This document shows, in pieces, positions 55,946-64,000 of a stretch of DNA of 64,000 nucleotides. The notes beneath the pieces were generated by a model. That model was not told the DNA's origin. It saw only the letters and a list, made by a program, of their open reading frames with translations, and searched no databases. Numbering within the stretch: the stretch's first letter is position 1; every line of letters begins with the position of its first letter. The stretch comes from Bradyrhizobium sp. CCGUVB1N3 (GTDB lineage Bacteria > Pseudomonadota > Alphaproteobacteria > Rhizobiales > Xanthobacteraceae), in assembly GCF_024199925.1 (NCBI RefSeq), contig NZ_JANADR010000001.1, positions 62,001-126,000 of the forward strand. The letters are read 5' to 3'. A program made the position numbers and the translations under genes.

Positions 55946-56524
55946 ATGACGGGCTTCGTACGCTATCTGACCCATCCCCAGGTGAACATTGATCCGGCGA
56001 TCCCCGTCCCATCGTGGGGCCTGAGTGAGATCGGGAGGGCCCGCACGGAGGCAGTCGCGGCTACGAGGCAGCTCGCACGCACCACGCAGATCATCTCCAG
56101 CGGCGAGCGGAAGGCGATCGAGACAGCCGAGATCATCGCCGCGAAGCTGAAGCTCGAGGTAGAGGTGCGGGAGGCGATGCATGAGAATGACCGATCGGCA
56201 ACGGGCTTCTTGATGCCGGACGAGTTTCAGGCGGTCGCCGATCAGTTTTTCGCGCAGCCTCAAATCAGCGTTCGGGGCTGGGAGCGGGCGGTTGACGCCC
56301 AGTTGCGCATCGTCCGCGAGGTCGAACACGTCCTGGCTCGCAATCAACCGGGCGATGTGCTCTTTGTTGGCCACGGTGGCGTCGGCACTCTGCTGTATTG
56401 CCACTGTTCGGGCGTCGCGATTGATCGAACGCATGACCAGCCCGGCGCCGGCGGTTACTATTTTGCGTTCAGCAGAGAGGACCGCCGCGTACAACATTCA
56501 TGGCGTCTCCTCGAAGACCTCTGA
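55946..56524 (+). CDS. Histidine phosphatase superfamily protein, atypical
   Basis: A 192-residue phosphoglycerate-mutase-like protein. The N-terminal motif, normally RHGE, reads YLTHPQ: the catalytic His is kept (His9), but the preceding Arg is Thr. Later blocks are ISSGERKAIETAEIIA (second Arg region) and LFVGHGGVGTLL (second His). It is in the operon, three bases after the ATPase. It could dephosphorylate a sugar phosphate or have lost activity. Confidence 0.72.
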   Translation: MTGFVRYLTHPQVNIDPAIPVPSWGLSEIGRARTEAVAATRQLARTTQIISSGERKAIETAEIIAAKLKLEVEVREAMHENDRSATGFLMPDEFQAVADQFFAQPQISVRGWERAVDAQLRIVREVEHVLARNQPGDVLFVGHGGVGTLLYCHCSGVAIDRTHDQPGAGGYYFAFSREDRRVQHSWRLLEDL

Positions 56525-56603
56525 TCTGATCGCGGCAAATCTCAATCGCAAATGGTCGGGTGAGGGTAGCCTGTGAGCGGCTTCGCAAATAGTCCTTTTG
56601 CCG

Positions 56604-57788
56604 TTAGCCGATCTTTGGACGGTCCCAGGTCGCACTTCGCGGCCGGTCGAGTTGGCGTGTCGTTGCGGGCGGCCTTGTGTCGGGGTGGACATAGGTAAAG
56701 CCGAGCCAGTTATTCGGCCGCGCGCGGATGTATTGAGGCGCATAGTCGATATCGACGCCGAGCACTGCGGCGGCGTGAAGACCCCAGCGCGGATTGTCGA
56801 GCATCGGGCGTGCGAGCGCGACGAAGTCCGCCCGATCCTCGGCGACGATCGCCTCGGCCTGATCCGGCCGCGCGATCATGCCGACCGCCATCGCGGTCAG
56901 GCCGGTGCGCTGCTTGATTTCGGTTGCAAACGGAACCTGATGGCCGGGGGATGCCGGCGGGATCGCGATGCCGGGCGCGATGTTACCGGCGGACATTGCG
57001 ACGTAATCAACGCCCTCCCGCTCAAGTCCCTGCGCAAGCAGCACGGCATCCTCGAGCGTCACGCCGTCGGGATGCCAGTCGGTGCTGTTAATGCGGAAGC
57101 CGAGGGCTCTTTCTTTTGGCCATACACGCCGCACGGCGCGAGCGATCTCGACCGGAAAACGGATCCTGTTCTCGATCGAGCCACCCCATTGATCCGTCCG
57201 CCGGTTGGCGATGGGCGAAAAGAAGTTGTGAACGAGATAACCGTGAGCGCCGTGGATCTCGATCAGATCAAATCCCGCGCGGGACGCTCGTTCCGCTGAA
57301 GCCGCGAACATGCCGATCAGCCGATCGATGCCCTCGTCATCGAGTTCGTCCGGAATTGCCCAGCCTGCGTCAAACGGAAGTGCGGACGGTGCCACGGGCG
57401 TCCAGGCGCCTTCCTCGGGCGGAAGCGGTTCGCCTCTCCAGCGTTCGGGAATGGTGCGCGTCGAGGCCTTGCGGCCGCAATGCGTCAACTGGAGGCCGAG
57501 CCTGGCGCGCGACAATCCGCGAACGTTCGCAACGAGCGCCGCAAGCGCAGCTTCTTGCGCGTCGGTGTAGAGGCCGAGGCAGCCGTGCGTTCCGCGGCCG
57601 ACAGCCTCCACCGCGGTCGCTTCCATGATGACCAGCCCGGCACCGGACAGCACGAGATTGCCGATGTGAATGAGATGCCACGACTGGGCGACGCCGTTGA
57701 CGGCGCTGTACTGGCACATCGGTGACACGACGATGCGGTTGTCGAGATCGAGCCCTCCGATACGTCCGGGGCTGAATAGCGCGCTCAT
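56604..57788 (-). CDS. NADH:flavin oxidoreductase, OYE/YqjM family
   Basis: A 394-residue FMN-dependent ene-reductase. The YqjM-type cysteine motif is SPMCQYSAV, with the catalytic pair region QLTHCGRKAS and the C-terminal FMN-binding segment. GAHGYLVHNFFSP and RRTDQWGGSIENR are family signatures. ATG 57788 is used; 13 codons upstream is a GTG/ATG alternative at 57827. It reduces activated C=C bonds using NAD(P)H. It is convergent with the phosphatase gene and divergent from the acyl-CoA ligase gene. Confidence 0.92.
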   Translation of the reverse strand: MSALFSPGRIGGLDLDNRIVVSPMCQYSAVNGVAQSWHLIHIGNLVLSGAGLVIMEATAVEAVGRGTHGCLGLYTDAQEAALAALVANVRGLSRARLGLQLTHCGRKASTRTIPERWRGEPLPPEEGAWTPVAPSALPFDAGWAIPDELDDEGIDRLIGMFAASAERASRAGFDLIEIHGAHGYLVHNFFSPIANRRTDQWGGSIENRIRFPVEIARAVRRVWPKERALGFRINSTDWHPDGVTLEDAVLLAQGLEREGVDYVAMSAGNIAPGIAIPPASPGHQVPFATEIKQRTGLTAMAVGMIARPDQAEAIVAEDRADFVALARPMLDNPRWGLHAAAVLGVDIDYAPQYIRARPNNWLGFTYVHPDTRPPATTRQLDRPRSATWDRPKIG

Positions 57789-58012
57789 CCTGTCGTTCCC
57801 TCGCTCCCGCAATCTGGTTGACACCATGATGGCGCAGGGAACACTCCAGGCGAAGACGATGCGATCGTCGCCCCGGCATTTTCAAGGATGTGAAATTCGC
57901 CTTCGTGCGGATCGTTTCGTTTGACAGTGTGCACCTCCACCAAGAAATGTCCGGGAGAGGACGGCAAGATCAAACAAGGGCCGCCCGCAGCTGGGGTTAC
58001 GGAGGAAGCTCG

Positions 58013-59644
58013 GTGCTCGGATTGATGCAGGATCGACCGTTACTGATCTCGAGTCTGATCGAGCACGCGGCGCGTTTCCATCCCAGGACGGAGATCGTCA
58101 GCAAGACCTGCGAGGGGACGATCCATCGCAGCAACTATGCCGGATTGCGGTCCCGCGCGGCAAAGCTCGCAAAGGCGCTGATCAAACTCGGCGTCAGGCC
58201 GGGCGATCGCGTCGCGACGCTCGCCTGGAACACCCATCGTCACATGGAACTCTATTTCGCCGTATCCGGGATCGGCGCGGTGCTGCACACCGTGAATCCG
58301 CGCCTGTTTCCCGAGCAGATCGACTACATCATCAACCACGCTGAAGATCGGGTACTGCTGTTCGACATCACCTTCGCCGATCTCGTTCAGAAGCTGCGTT
58401 CCAATCTCGTCACCGTCGAGCATCTGGTGGCGATGACGGACAGCGCGCACCTTCCGGTCCAGATTCCGGGCTGCCTCTGTTATGAGACGCTCGTCGATGC
58501 GGAAGACGACATCCTGACTTGGCCGGTGCTTGACGAGCGAACAGCATCGTCGCTCTGCTATACATCCGGCACGACCGGCAACCCCAAGGGGGTGCTCTAC
58601 AGTCACCGCTCGACCATCCTGCATTCGTTTGTCGCCTGCGCGAATGATGGTCTCAAGCTGTCCAGCGGCGACAGCGTTCTTCTCGTTGTTCCGCTGTTTC
58701 ACGTCAACGCATGGGGGATTCCCTACGCGGCAGCGATGTGCGGGGCCAAGGTCGTGCTGCCCGGTCCAACCTTGGATGGCAAGAGCATCTTCAACCTCGC
58801 GGCGCAGGAAGACTGCAATTTCTCGCTGGGGGTGCCGACCGTGTGGCTCGGCTTCTTCAACTACGTCGAGGAAAACCCAGAGCTCGATCTTTCCGCGATC
58901 AAGCTCGAGCGTGTGGTCGTCGGAGGATCCGCCGCGCCGCGCAGCATCATCGAAAAATTCCGCAGTGTCTTCGGCGCCTTCGTTGTCCATGCCTGGGGCA
59001 TGAGCGAAACAAGCCCGCTGGGCTCCATCGGCAATCTTCTGCCGGTTCATCGCGATTTGCCGGTCGGCGACCAAGTGTCCGTTCAGTGCAAGCAGGGGCG
59101 CGCGATCTACGGCGTCGAGCTCGGGATCGTAGGCGAAGACGGAGCGCCGCTGCCGCATGACGGCGCAAGTGCCGGAAACCTGATGGTGCGCGGACCCTGG
59201 GTAGCCTCGGGCTATTTCAAGGGAGAGGGCGGGGCGGTGCTGGATGCGGAGGGATGGTTTGCGACGGGAGACGTCGCCGCCATTGACACCGACGGTTACA
59301 TCCAGATCACGGATCGCTCGAAAGATGTGATCAAATCCGGCGGCGAGTGGATATCGTCGATCGACCTCGAGAATGTCGCGATCGCCCATCCGGCCGTGCA
59401 GGAGGCGGCGGTCATCGGACTGCCGCATCCGAAATGGCAGGAGCGGCCGCTCTTGGTCGTGGTCCGAAGGCCGGACACCGATCCTGCACGCGAGGACATC
59501 CTGGACTACATGTCCGGCCGTGTCGCGAAATGGTGGCTGCCCGACGATGTCGTCTTCGTGAACGAGCTGCCGCACACCGCGACCGGAAAGCTGCAGAAGA
59601 CCAAGCTGCGCGAACTGTTCAAAGACCATGCATTGCCGACCTGA
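58013..59644 (+). CDS. Fatty-acyl-CoA synthetase / AMP-dependent ligase
   Basis: A 543-residue adenylate-forming enzyme (FadD-like) that activates an acid with ATP and CoA. Motifs are the P-loop [49 protein letters not shown] (Asp of the hinge) and the C-terminal Lys region [16 protein letters not shown] 58013 has GGAGGA six bases upstream; the frame extends to 57890 but the extra N-terminus is not family-like. ATG 58025 is an alternative. It begins the acyl-CoA degradation operon. Confidence 0.92.
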   Translation: MLGLMQDRPLLISSLIEHAARFHPRTEIVSKTCEGTIHRSNYAGLRSRAAKLAKALIKLGVRPGDRVATLAWNTHRHMELYFAVSGIGAVLHTVNPRLFPEQIDYIINHAEDRVLLFDITFADLVQKLRSNLVTVEHLVAMTDSAHLPVQIPGCLCYETLVDAEDDILTWPVLDERTASSLCYTSGTTGNPKGVLYSHRSTILHSFVACANDGLKLSSGDSVLLVVPLFHVNAWGIPYAAAMCGAKVVLPGPTLDGKSIFNLAAQEDCNFSLGVPTVWLGFFNYVEENPELDLSAIKLERVVVGGSAAPRSIIEKFRSVFGAFVVHAWGMSETSPLGSIGNLLPVHRDLPVGDQVSVQCKQGRAIYGVELGIVGEDGAPLPHDGASAGNLMVRGPWVASGYFKGEGGAVLDAEGWFATGDVAAIDTDGYIQITDRSKDVIKSGGEWISSIDLENVAIAHPAVQEAAVIGLPHPKWQERPLLVVVRRPDTDPAREDILDYMSGRVAKWWLPDDVVFVNELPHTATGKLQKTKLRELFKDHALPT

Positions 59645-59677
59645 CGTCGGCGCTGGCGTCACCGAAAAGCAGAGACC

Positions 59678-60808
59678 ATGCCCGAACTGTTGCTGGACGA
59701 TCCCGACGGTACTCTCGTGATGCTGCGAGACAGCGTCACCGGCTTTGCTGCGCGTTTTCCAGGTGCAAAGGCCCTGCGCGAGAAACGCGGGCGCGGCGGG
59801 ACCATGGATCCGCTGATCTGGTCCGCAATGGCGGAAGCCGGCTGGATCGGGCTGTTGCTGCCGGAAGAATGCGGCGGCGCGGGTCTCGGGTTGCGCGAGC
59901 AGGCGGTTCTGAGCGAGGCGCTGGGGCGCGCGTTGATCGCCGAACCGACTGGCACGGCTTCCGTCTTTGCTGCGACGCTGCTTGGCGGCGCTTCGCCGGG
60001 CGCAGAGCGCAGCCGCCTGGCAGCCGGAGTGGCCGGCGGCGAGATTGTCGCGGTGCCGGCATGGACGCCCGGTGCGAAGCCGATTGTCGCACGCAACGTC
60101 GATGGCGGCGTAGCGTTGTCAGGCGAAACGCGCTTCGTCGAGGCTGCGCGTGCCGCAACGGATTTCCTTGTGGTCGCCCAGGACGCCGACGGCGTCATAC
60201 TCCTGAGTGTCGCCGCGGATGCGGACGGAGTGACGATATCGGAACAGGCCGGAGTTGATGGCGGTGCGATTGCAACGGTCTCATTTTCCGATTGCGCGGT
60301 GCCGGCGGATCGCATGCTGTCGCGCGCTAACCGATCCCAGGATCTGCTCCGTCAGGCGATCCTGCATACGCGGCTGGCGCTCGCGGCCGAGCTGACTGGC
60401 GTCGCGTCGAAAGCGCTCGAGCTCACCATCGCCTATGCAAGCGACCGCGTGCAGTTCAGCAAGCCGATTGGCAGCTTTCAGGCTATCCAGCACCGCCTGG
60501 TCGACATGTGGATCGAAGCGCAACTTGCGGCCGCCGCCGTGGTCAACGCCATAGATGCGTTGCAGGGGGACGATGACGATACGGCGGAGCTTGCCGTGTT
60601 GGCGGCCAAGGCGCGGGCGGGCGAAGCCGCATTCTCGATTTGCCGGCGCGCGGTGCATCTTCATGGCGCCATGGGGTACACCGATGAATGCGACATCGGC
60701 CTCTATCTGAAGCGCGCCATCAATCTCAATGCCATGCTGGGACAGCCTGAACAACTGCGCCTGGAGTTTGTCGAACGCGAAAGCGGCTATGGCCGCGGGA
60801 GGACCTAA
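59678..60808 (+). CDS. Acyl-CoA dehydrogenase family protein (subunit A)
   Basis: A 376-residue acyl-CoA dehydrogenase with N-terminal helical domain (GFAARFPGAKALREKRGR), beta-domain and C-terminal helical domain (SDRVQFSKPIGSFQAIQHRLVDMW). The C-terminal block HGAMGYTDECDIGLYLKRA replaces the usual EGT or GGS-type flavin/base loop, so it may be the non-catalytic or partner subunit of a heteromer with the dehydrogenase at 61584. It overlaps the hydratase start by one base. Confidence 0.88.
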   Translation: MPELLLDDPDGTLVMLRDSVTGFAARFPGAKALREKRGRGGTMDPLIWSAMAEAGWIGLLLPEECGGAGLGLREQAVLSEALGRALIAEPTGTASVFAATLLGGASPGAERSRLAAGVAGGEIVAVPAWTPGAKPIVARNVDGGVALSGETRFVEAARAATDFLVVAQDADGVILLSVAADADGVTISEQAGVDGGAIATVSFSDCAVPADRMLSRANRSQDLLRQAILHTRLALAAELTGVASKALELTIAYASDRVQFSKPIGSFQAIQHRLVDMWIEAQLAAAAVVNAIDALQGDDDDTAELAVLAAKARAGEAAFSICRRAVHLHGAMGYTDECDIGLYLKRAINLNAMLGQPEQLRLEFVERESGYGRGRT

Positions 60809-61584
60809 TGGACAACAATCTGATCAAGACCGAGATCAAGGATCACATTGCGGTCGTGACGATGGATGCGCCGCCGGTGAACGCGCAATCCAAGGAGTTC
60901 GTCGAGGAGTTCATTTCGACTTTCGACGAATTGAACGAGACCCCGACGGTGCGGGTGATCGTGCTGACTGGTGCGGGAAAAACCTTCTCGGCGGGAGCCG
61001 ACATCAAGTCGCGCGGAAAGGTCGGGGCGGTGCCGGGCGACACGTATCGTCATCTGCGGCGGGCGCGCGAGGTCGGGTTCTGCATCATCGAATCCAACAA
61101 ACCGGTGATCGCCGCGGTGAACGGTCCGGCGCTGGGCGCTGGCCTCGGCCTCGCGCTCTGTTCGGACATCATCCTGGCGTCCGAGAACGCAGTGTTCGGC
61201 CTGCCGGAGATCGACGTCGGGTTGATGGGCGGGGTGCGGCATACGATGCGCATCATTCCTCATACGCTCGCGCGCCGCATGGTGCTGACCGGCTACCGGG
61301 TGCCGGCGGCCGAACTCTATCGCCGCGGGATCATTGAGGATTGTGTGCCTCGGGAAGAACTGATGCCTGCGGCCATGAAGATGGCCGCCGAGATCGCAAA
61401 GAAGAGCCCGATGGCACTCAAGCTCGCCAAGCGCGCGATCAATACGGTCGAAACCATGGGCCTGAAGGACGGCTATCGCTTCGAGCAGAACCTCACGGTG
61501 GAGATGACGCAGCACGATGATTCCAAGGAGGCGATGCGGGCTTTCATGGAGAAGCGCACCCCAGTCTTCAAGGACGTGCTTTGA
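60808..61584 (+). CDS. Enoyl-CoA hydratase/isomerase family protein
   Basis: A 258-residue crotonase-fold protein. The oxyanion-hole regions are SAGADIKSRG and GPALGAGLGLALCSD, and the PEI motif (FGLPEIDVGLMGG) keeps the second catalytic Glu. The first catalytic Glu (usually in GGGCEL) is replaced: GAGLGL, so it may do an isomerase, hydrolase or other crotonase reaction. The gene overlaps both dehydrogenase genes by one base. Confidence 0.9.
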   Translation: MDNNLIKTEIKDHIAVVTMDAPPVNAQSKEFVEEFISTFDELNETPTVRVIVLTGAGKTFSAGADIKSRGKVGAVPGDTYRHLRRAREVGFCIIESNKPVIAAVNGPALGAGLGLALCSDIILASENAVFGLPEIDVGLMGGVRHTMRIIPHTLARRMVLTGYRVPAAELYRRGIIEDCVPREELMPAAMKMAAEIAKKSPMALKLAKRAINTVETMGLKDGYRFEQNLTVEMTQHDDSKEAMRAFMEKRTPVFKDVL

Positions 61585-62741
61585 TGGCGTCCGACTGGAA
61601 CGACATTCCCGACGAAGAGTTCAGGTCGGCGTTTCGCGCGTGGGTCGACCTGAACTGCCCGGCCCATCTGCGCTATATGCGCAAGCAGCGCCCGCTCTTC
61701 AACGAAGTCGCCGAATGGTATCATGCGCTGGCCGCCAAGGGCTGGCTGGCGCCCACCTGGCCGCAGGAGTATGGCGGCATGGGCCTCTCGGCGGCCAAGC
61801 ACATGATCTATGTCGAGGAATGGGGACGGCTCGGCTGTCCGCGCATACCGGATCATGGCATCGGGCTTGTCGGTCCACTCCTCATCGAGTACGGCACCGA
61901 AGAGCAGAAGGCCCACTACCTGCCGCGAATCCTGTCCGGCGAGCACGTCTGGTGTCAGGGTTACTCCGAACCCAATGCGGGATCCGATCTCGCAAGCCTG
62001 AAGACATCGGCCGTGCAGGATGGCGATGAGTTCGTGGTCAACGGGCAGAAGATATGGACGACGCTGGCCCATTGCGCCAACTGGATCTTCGTCCTCGTTC
62101 GTACCGAACGTGATGCCAAGGTGCGCCAGAAAGGCATCACCGTCCTGCTGCTCGACCTGACTTCGCCCGGTGTTCGCGTCCGGCCAATTGAAAATCTGCG
62201 TGGCGAGGCCGATTTTTGCGAGGTCTTCTTCGACAATGTGCGTGTGCCATTGAAGAACCTGGTCGGCAAGGTCAATGAAGGCTGGACCGTCGCGAAGTCG
62301 GTACTTGGCCACGAACGCATCTTCCTGGGGGCGCCGACGCGCCCTGAATATGCGCTCGAGCGCCTGCGGCGGCTTGCGGATGCTCGCGGGGCGTTCGAAG
62401 ATCCTGCGTTCATGTCGCGCTTCGCTCGCCTGCGACTCGATCTCTACGATCTCGGATCCGCCTTCGAGCGCTATGCAAAGGTCTTGCGCGCCGGCGGAGA
62501 GCTCGGCGCCGATGTTTCTGCTCTCAAGATCTTCACGACCGAGCTCTACCAGCGGATCACCGAAGAAATGCTCACTGTCGCCGGCGAAGAGGCGCGGCTT
62601 GCCGACGATCTCGCCGCGGGGGATATCGAGATCGATGCGATGAATCTCTTCCTCGACTCGCGTTCGCCCGCGATTTTCGGCGGCTCCAACGAGATTCAAC
62701 GCAACATCCTCGCCAAGGCCGTGCTGCGGCTTCCCGGTTGA
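61584..62741 (+). CDS. Acyl-CoA dehydrogenase family protein (subunit B)
   Basis: A 385-residue acyl-CoA dehydrogenase. The FAD-binding block is WCQGYSEPNAGSDLASLKT, and the C-terminal loop AIFGGSNEIQRNILAKAVLRLPG has Gly where the classical Glu of medium-chain enzymes stands, as in the FadE28/29-type subunits. The neighbour at 59678 is likely its partner in an alpha2-beta2 complex. ATG 61584 overlaps the hydratase stop by one base. Confidence 0.9.
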   Translation: MASDWNDIPDEEFRSAFRAWVDLNCPAHLRYMRKQRPLFNEVAEWYHALAAKGWLAPTWPQEYGGMGLSAAKHMIYVEEWGRLGCPRIPDHGIGLVGPLLIEYGTEEQKAHYLPRILSGEHVWCQGYSEPNAGSDLASLKTSAVQDGDEFVVNGQKIWTTLAHCANWIFVLVRTERDAKVRQKGITVLLLDLTSPGVRVRPIENLRGEADFCEVFFDNVRVPLKNLVGKVNEGWTVAKSVLGHERIFLGAPTRPEYALERLRRLADARGAFEDPAFMSRFARLRLDLYDLGSAFERYAKVLRAGGELGADVSALKIFTTELYQRITEEMLTVAGEEARLADDLAAGDIEIDAMNLFLDSRSPAIFGGSNEIQRNILAKAVLRLPG

Positions 62742-62749
62742 GTGCTGCG

Positions 62750-63580
62750 TCAGAATTCGACGTCGATCTGCTTGTCGAGGTGATCGTCCATCTTGACCGA
62801 CTTCGCCGCCCGCTGCAGGACGGTGAGGTAGCGATTGAAATTCTGACGTATCCGCTCGGCGGCGCCGCCGAGGCCGATGACCATGGGCTGATTCTGGATC
62901 GTCACGGGTAACAGGACGCAGATCGTCGCGCCGCCCTGAATGGGAATGTTCTCGGCGGAGCAATATCCCTTTCCGCGGATCTGTCGAATGCGACTCATCA
63001 TGTCGGGAAGCTTCACGCGATCCGGCGCGTTGGGCGTGGCGATGTTCGCACGGCGAATGATGTTGTCGACCTTCTCGTCCGACATCGTGGACATCAGGAG
63101 CCAGCCCAATGCCGATTGAGTCAGTGGTCGCAACGTTCCCTCGTCGACGTGGAAGCGAAGCGGGTGGATCGATTGCACGATCTTGACGTATTGCAGGTAG
63201 ACGTCGTTGGTCGTGCCGATCGAAACGGTTTCGCCGGTGGCCGCGTGGACGTCATGCATGGCCTCGAGCGTCCGGCTGTTGCCGAACAGAGCCCGCGGAA
63301 TCCAGTCGCCAAGCGATGTCACCTTGGGCGTCGGGAAGTACACGCGCATGCGCCGGTCGTAATTCAGGTAGCCCATGCTCACGAGGGTCTTGAGCAGAAC
63401 GGTCGTGCTCGACGGCGGATAACCGAGGGCGAGCCCAATCTCGGACATCGCGCGCGGTTCTCGAACGTTCATGAAGAACTGAAGGATCTCCAGCGCGCGT
63501 AGCGCTGACTTCACGGTGGATGGTCCACCCGGTATCGCTGCGGATTTCGTTACCGCCGCCTGCATGTTTCGCATCCCCAT
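62750..63580 (-). CDS. IclR family transcriptional regulator
   Basis: A 276-residue regulator. The N-terminal winged helix is ALRALEILQFFMNVREPRAMSEIGLALG with PPSSTTVLLKTLVSMG, and the IclR effector domain follows (GYCSAENIPIQGGATICVLLPV). It is convergent with the acyl-CoA operon (nine bases after its stop) and divergent from an SDR gene. The start could be ATG 63580, 63574 or 63565. It may control the acyl-CoA operon or the SDR gene. Confidence 0.9.
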   Translation of the reverse strand: MGMRNMQAAVTKSAAIPGGPSTVKSALRALEILQFFMNVREPRAMSEIGLALGYPPSSTTVLLKTLVSMGYLNYDRRMRVYFPTPKVTSLGDWIPRALFGNSRTLEAMHDVHAATGETVSIGTTNDVYLQYVKIVQSIHPLRFHVDEGTLRPLTQSALGWLLMSTMSDEKVDNIIRRANIATPNAPDRVKLPDMMSRIRQIRGKGYCSAENIPIQGGATICVLLPVTIQNQPMVIGLGGAAERIRQNFNRYLTVLQRAAKSVKMDDHLDKQIDVEF

Positions 63581-63714
63581 CGCCGCTAACAATTCACGGA
63601 TGTGAAAGTCGGCTTCACAAATGAATTATATTTTGTTTGCCCCAACTGCGCATGACAAGGTGCCTCCAGTCAAGGCCAAGGGCGCGAAAGAGTGGCCGAG
63701 CTGGAGAGGGCGTC

Positions 63715-64000
63715 GTGGGAAGCGGCAGGTTGCAGGGGCGCGTGGCGCTCGTCACAGGCGGAGGGCGGGGCATCGGCCGCGCTATCGCGGAAGCGTTCGC
63801 GCGTGAGGGCGCTGCGGTCGGGGTACTCGACCTGAAGGTGGACGTGGCGGAAGCCGTGGCGCGCGCCATCGTTGCAGATGGCGGCAAAGCCGTCGCGATC
63901 GTTGGCAATGCCGGCGCGCGGGCCGATGTCTTTGCTGCGGTCGATCGCCTTGTCGAGGCGTTTGGTCCGCCGACCATCCTGGTCAACAACGCGATGTGGA
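63715..64000 (+). CDS. SDR-family oxidoreductase, 5' part
   Basis: The first 95 codons of a short-chain dehydrogenase, running off the window end. GTG 63715 with GGAGAGGG upstream at 63703-63710. The cofactor loop is VALVTGGGRGIGRAIAEAF, and VNNAMW at the end of the window corresponds to the NNAG block. It is divergent from the IclR gene. It may encode a beta-oxidation or ketone step of the preceding operon. Confidence 0.85.
   Translation, partial: MGSGRLQGRVALVTGGGRGIGRAIAEAFAREGAAVGVLDLKVDVAEAVARAIVADGGKAVAIVGNAGARADVFAAVDRLVEAFGPPTILVNNAMW

Noticed and set aside
58040..59662. 540-codon minus-strand open reading
   Set aside because: Mirror of the acyl-CoA ligase gene, which has all adenylation motifs.
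61473..62963. 496-codon minus-strand open reading
   Set aside because: Antisense to the second acyl-CoA dehydrogenase and overlapping the IclR gene in another frame.

Overview
The window looks like a chromosomal stretch from a GC-rich alphaproteobacterium of the order Hyphomicrobiales, most likely Bradyrhizobium or a close relative. The evidence is the uniform high GC, the tightly packed operons with TGATG and ATGA stop/start overlaps, frequent TTG/GTG starts, a CheB-CheR-PAS-HWE kinase fusion, a giant Ser/Thr-kinase/AAA/histidine-kinase hybrid, many solute-binding-protein importers, and an intergenic CCCTCTCCCCGC-type hairpin. The genus is an inference from gene content; no rRNA or marker gene is present. 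I saw no tRNA, rRNA, CRISPR array, insertion sequence or phage gene.

Layout. (1) 1-5.9 kb: a chemosensory/signalling group with the 3' end of a CheB gene, two small unknown genes, a 1055-residue CheB-CheR-PAS-HWE kinase fusion, a Crp/Fnr regulator and two small conserved genes. (2) 6.1-21.6 kb: an unusual pair of convergent operons. The plus-strand operon is SDR, aminotransferase, a polyamine-type ABC importer, pxpB, pxpC and a pxpA-like gene. The minus-strand operon is a second SDR, accB-like, accC-like, a second pxpB, a second pxpC and an atypical biotin-carrier-like gene. A divergent LysR regulator lies beyond it. The set suggests import and ATP/biotin-dependent breakdown of an amide, lactam or other nitrogen compound, substrate unknown. 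(3) 21.7-30.8 kb: RraA-type aldolase, NHL-repeat protein, an oligopeptide/oligosaccharide-type ABC importer (binding protein, two permeases, two ATPases) and a GH51 arabinofuranosidase translationally coupled to the last ATPase gene. (4) 30.9-37.2 kb: one 6.3-kb gene for a multidomain sensor kinase. (5) 37.6-45.6 kb: a LacI repressor with a perfect 14-bp operator palindrome, divergent from a CUT1 sugar importer and a GH31 glycosidase. (6) 45.7-56.5 kb: an amino-sugar locus. On the minus strand are a BadF-type kinase, GntR, SIS-type deaminase, NagA and a Gfo/Idh/MocA oxidoreductase. On the plus strand are a MurQ-like etherase, a second CUT1 importer and a histidine phosphatase. (7) 56.6-64 kb: an old-yellow-enzyme family oxidoreductase, then an acyl-CoA degradation operon (acyl-CoA ligase, dehydrogenase, enoyl-CoA hydratase, dehydrogenase), an IclR regulator and the start of another SDR gene.

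How it fits together. Most of the window is catabolic: four ABC importers, each placed with the enzymes expected to process what it brings in and with a local regulator (LysR, LacI, GntR, IclR). Regions 5 and 6 can be read with fair certainty as glucoside-type and GlcNAc/MurNAc-type sugar use. Region 2 is the most novel, because it combines two complete pxpB/pxpC pairs, a biotin carboxylase and two carrier proteins but no recognisable acyl-CoA carboxyltransferase, and its pxpA-like protein has changed active-site motifs.
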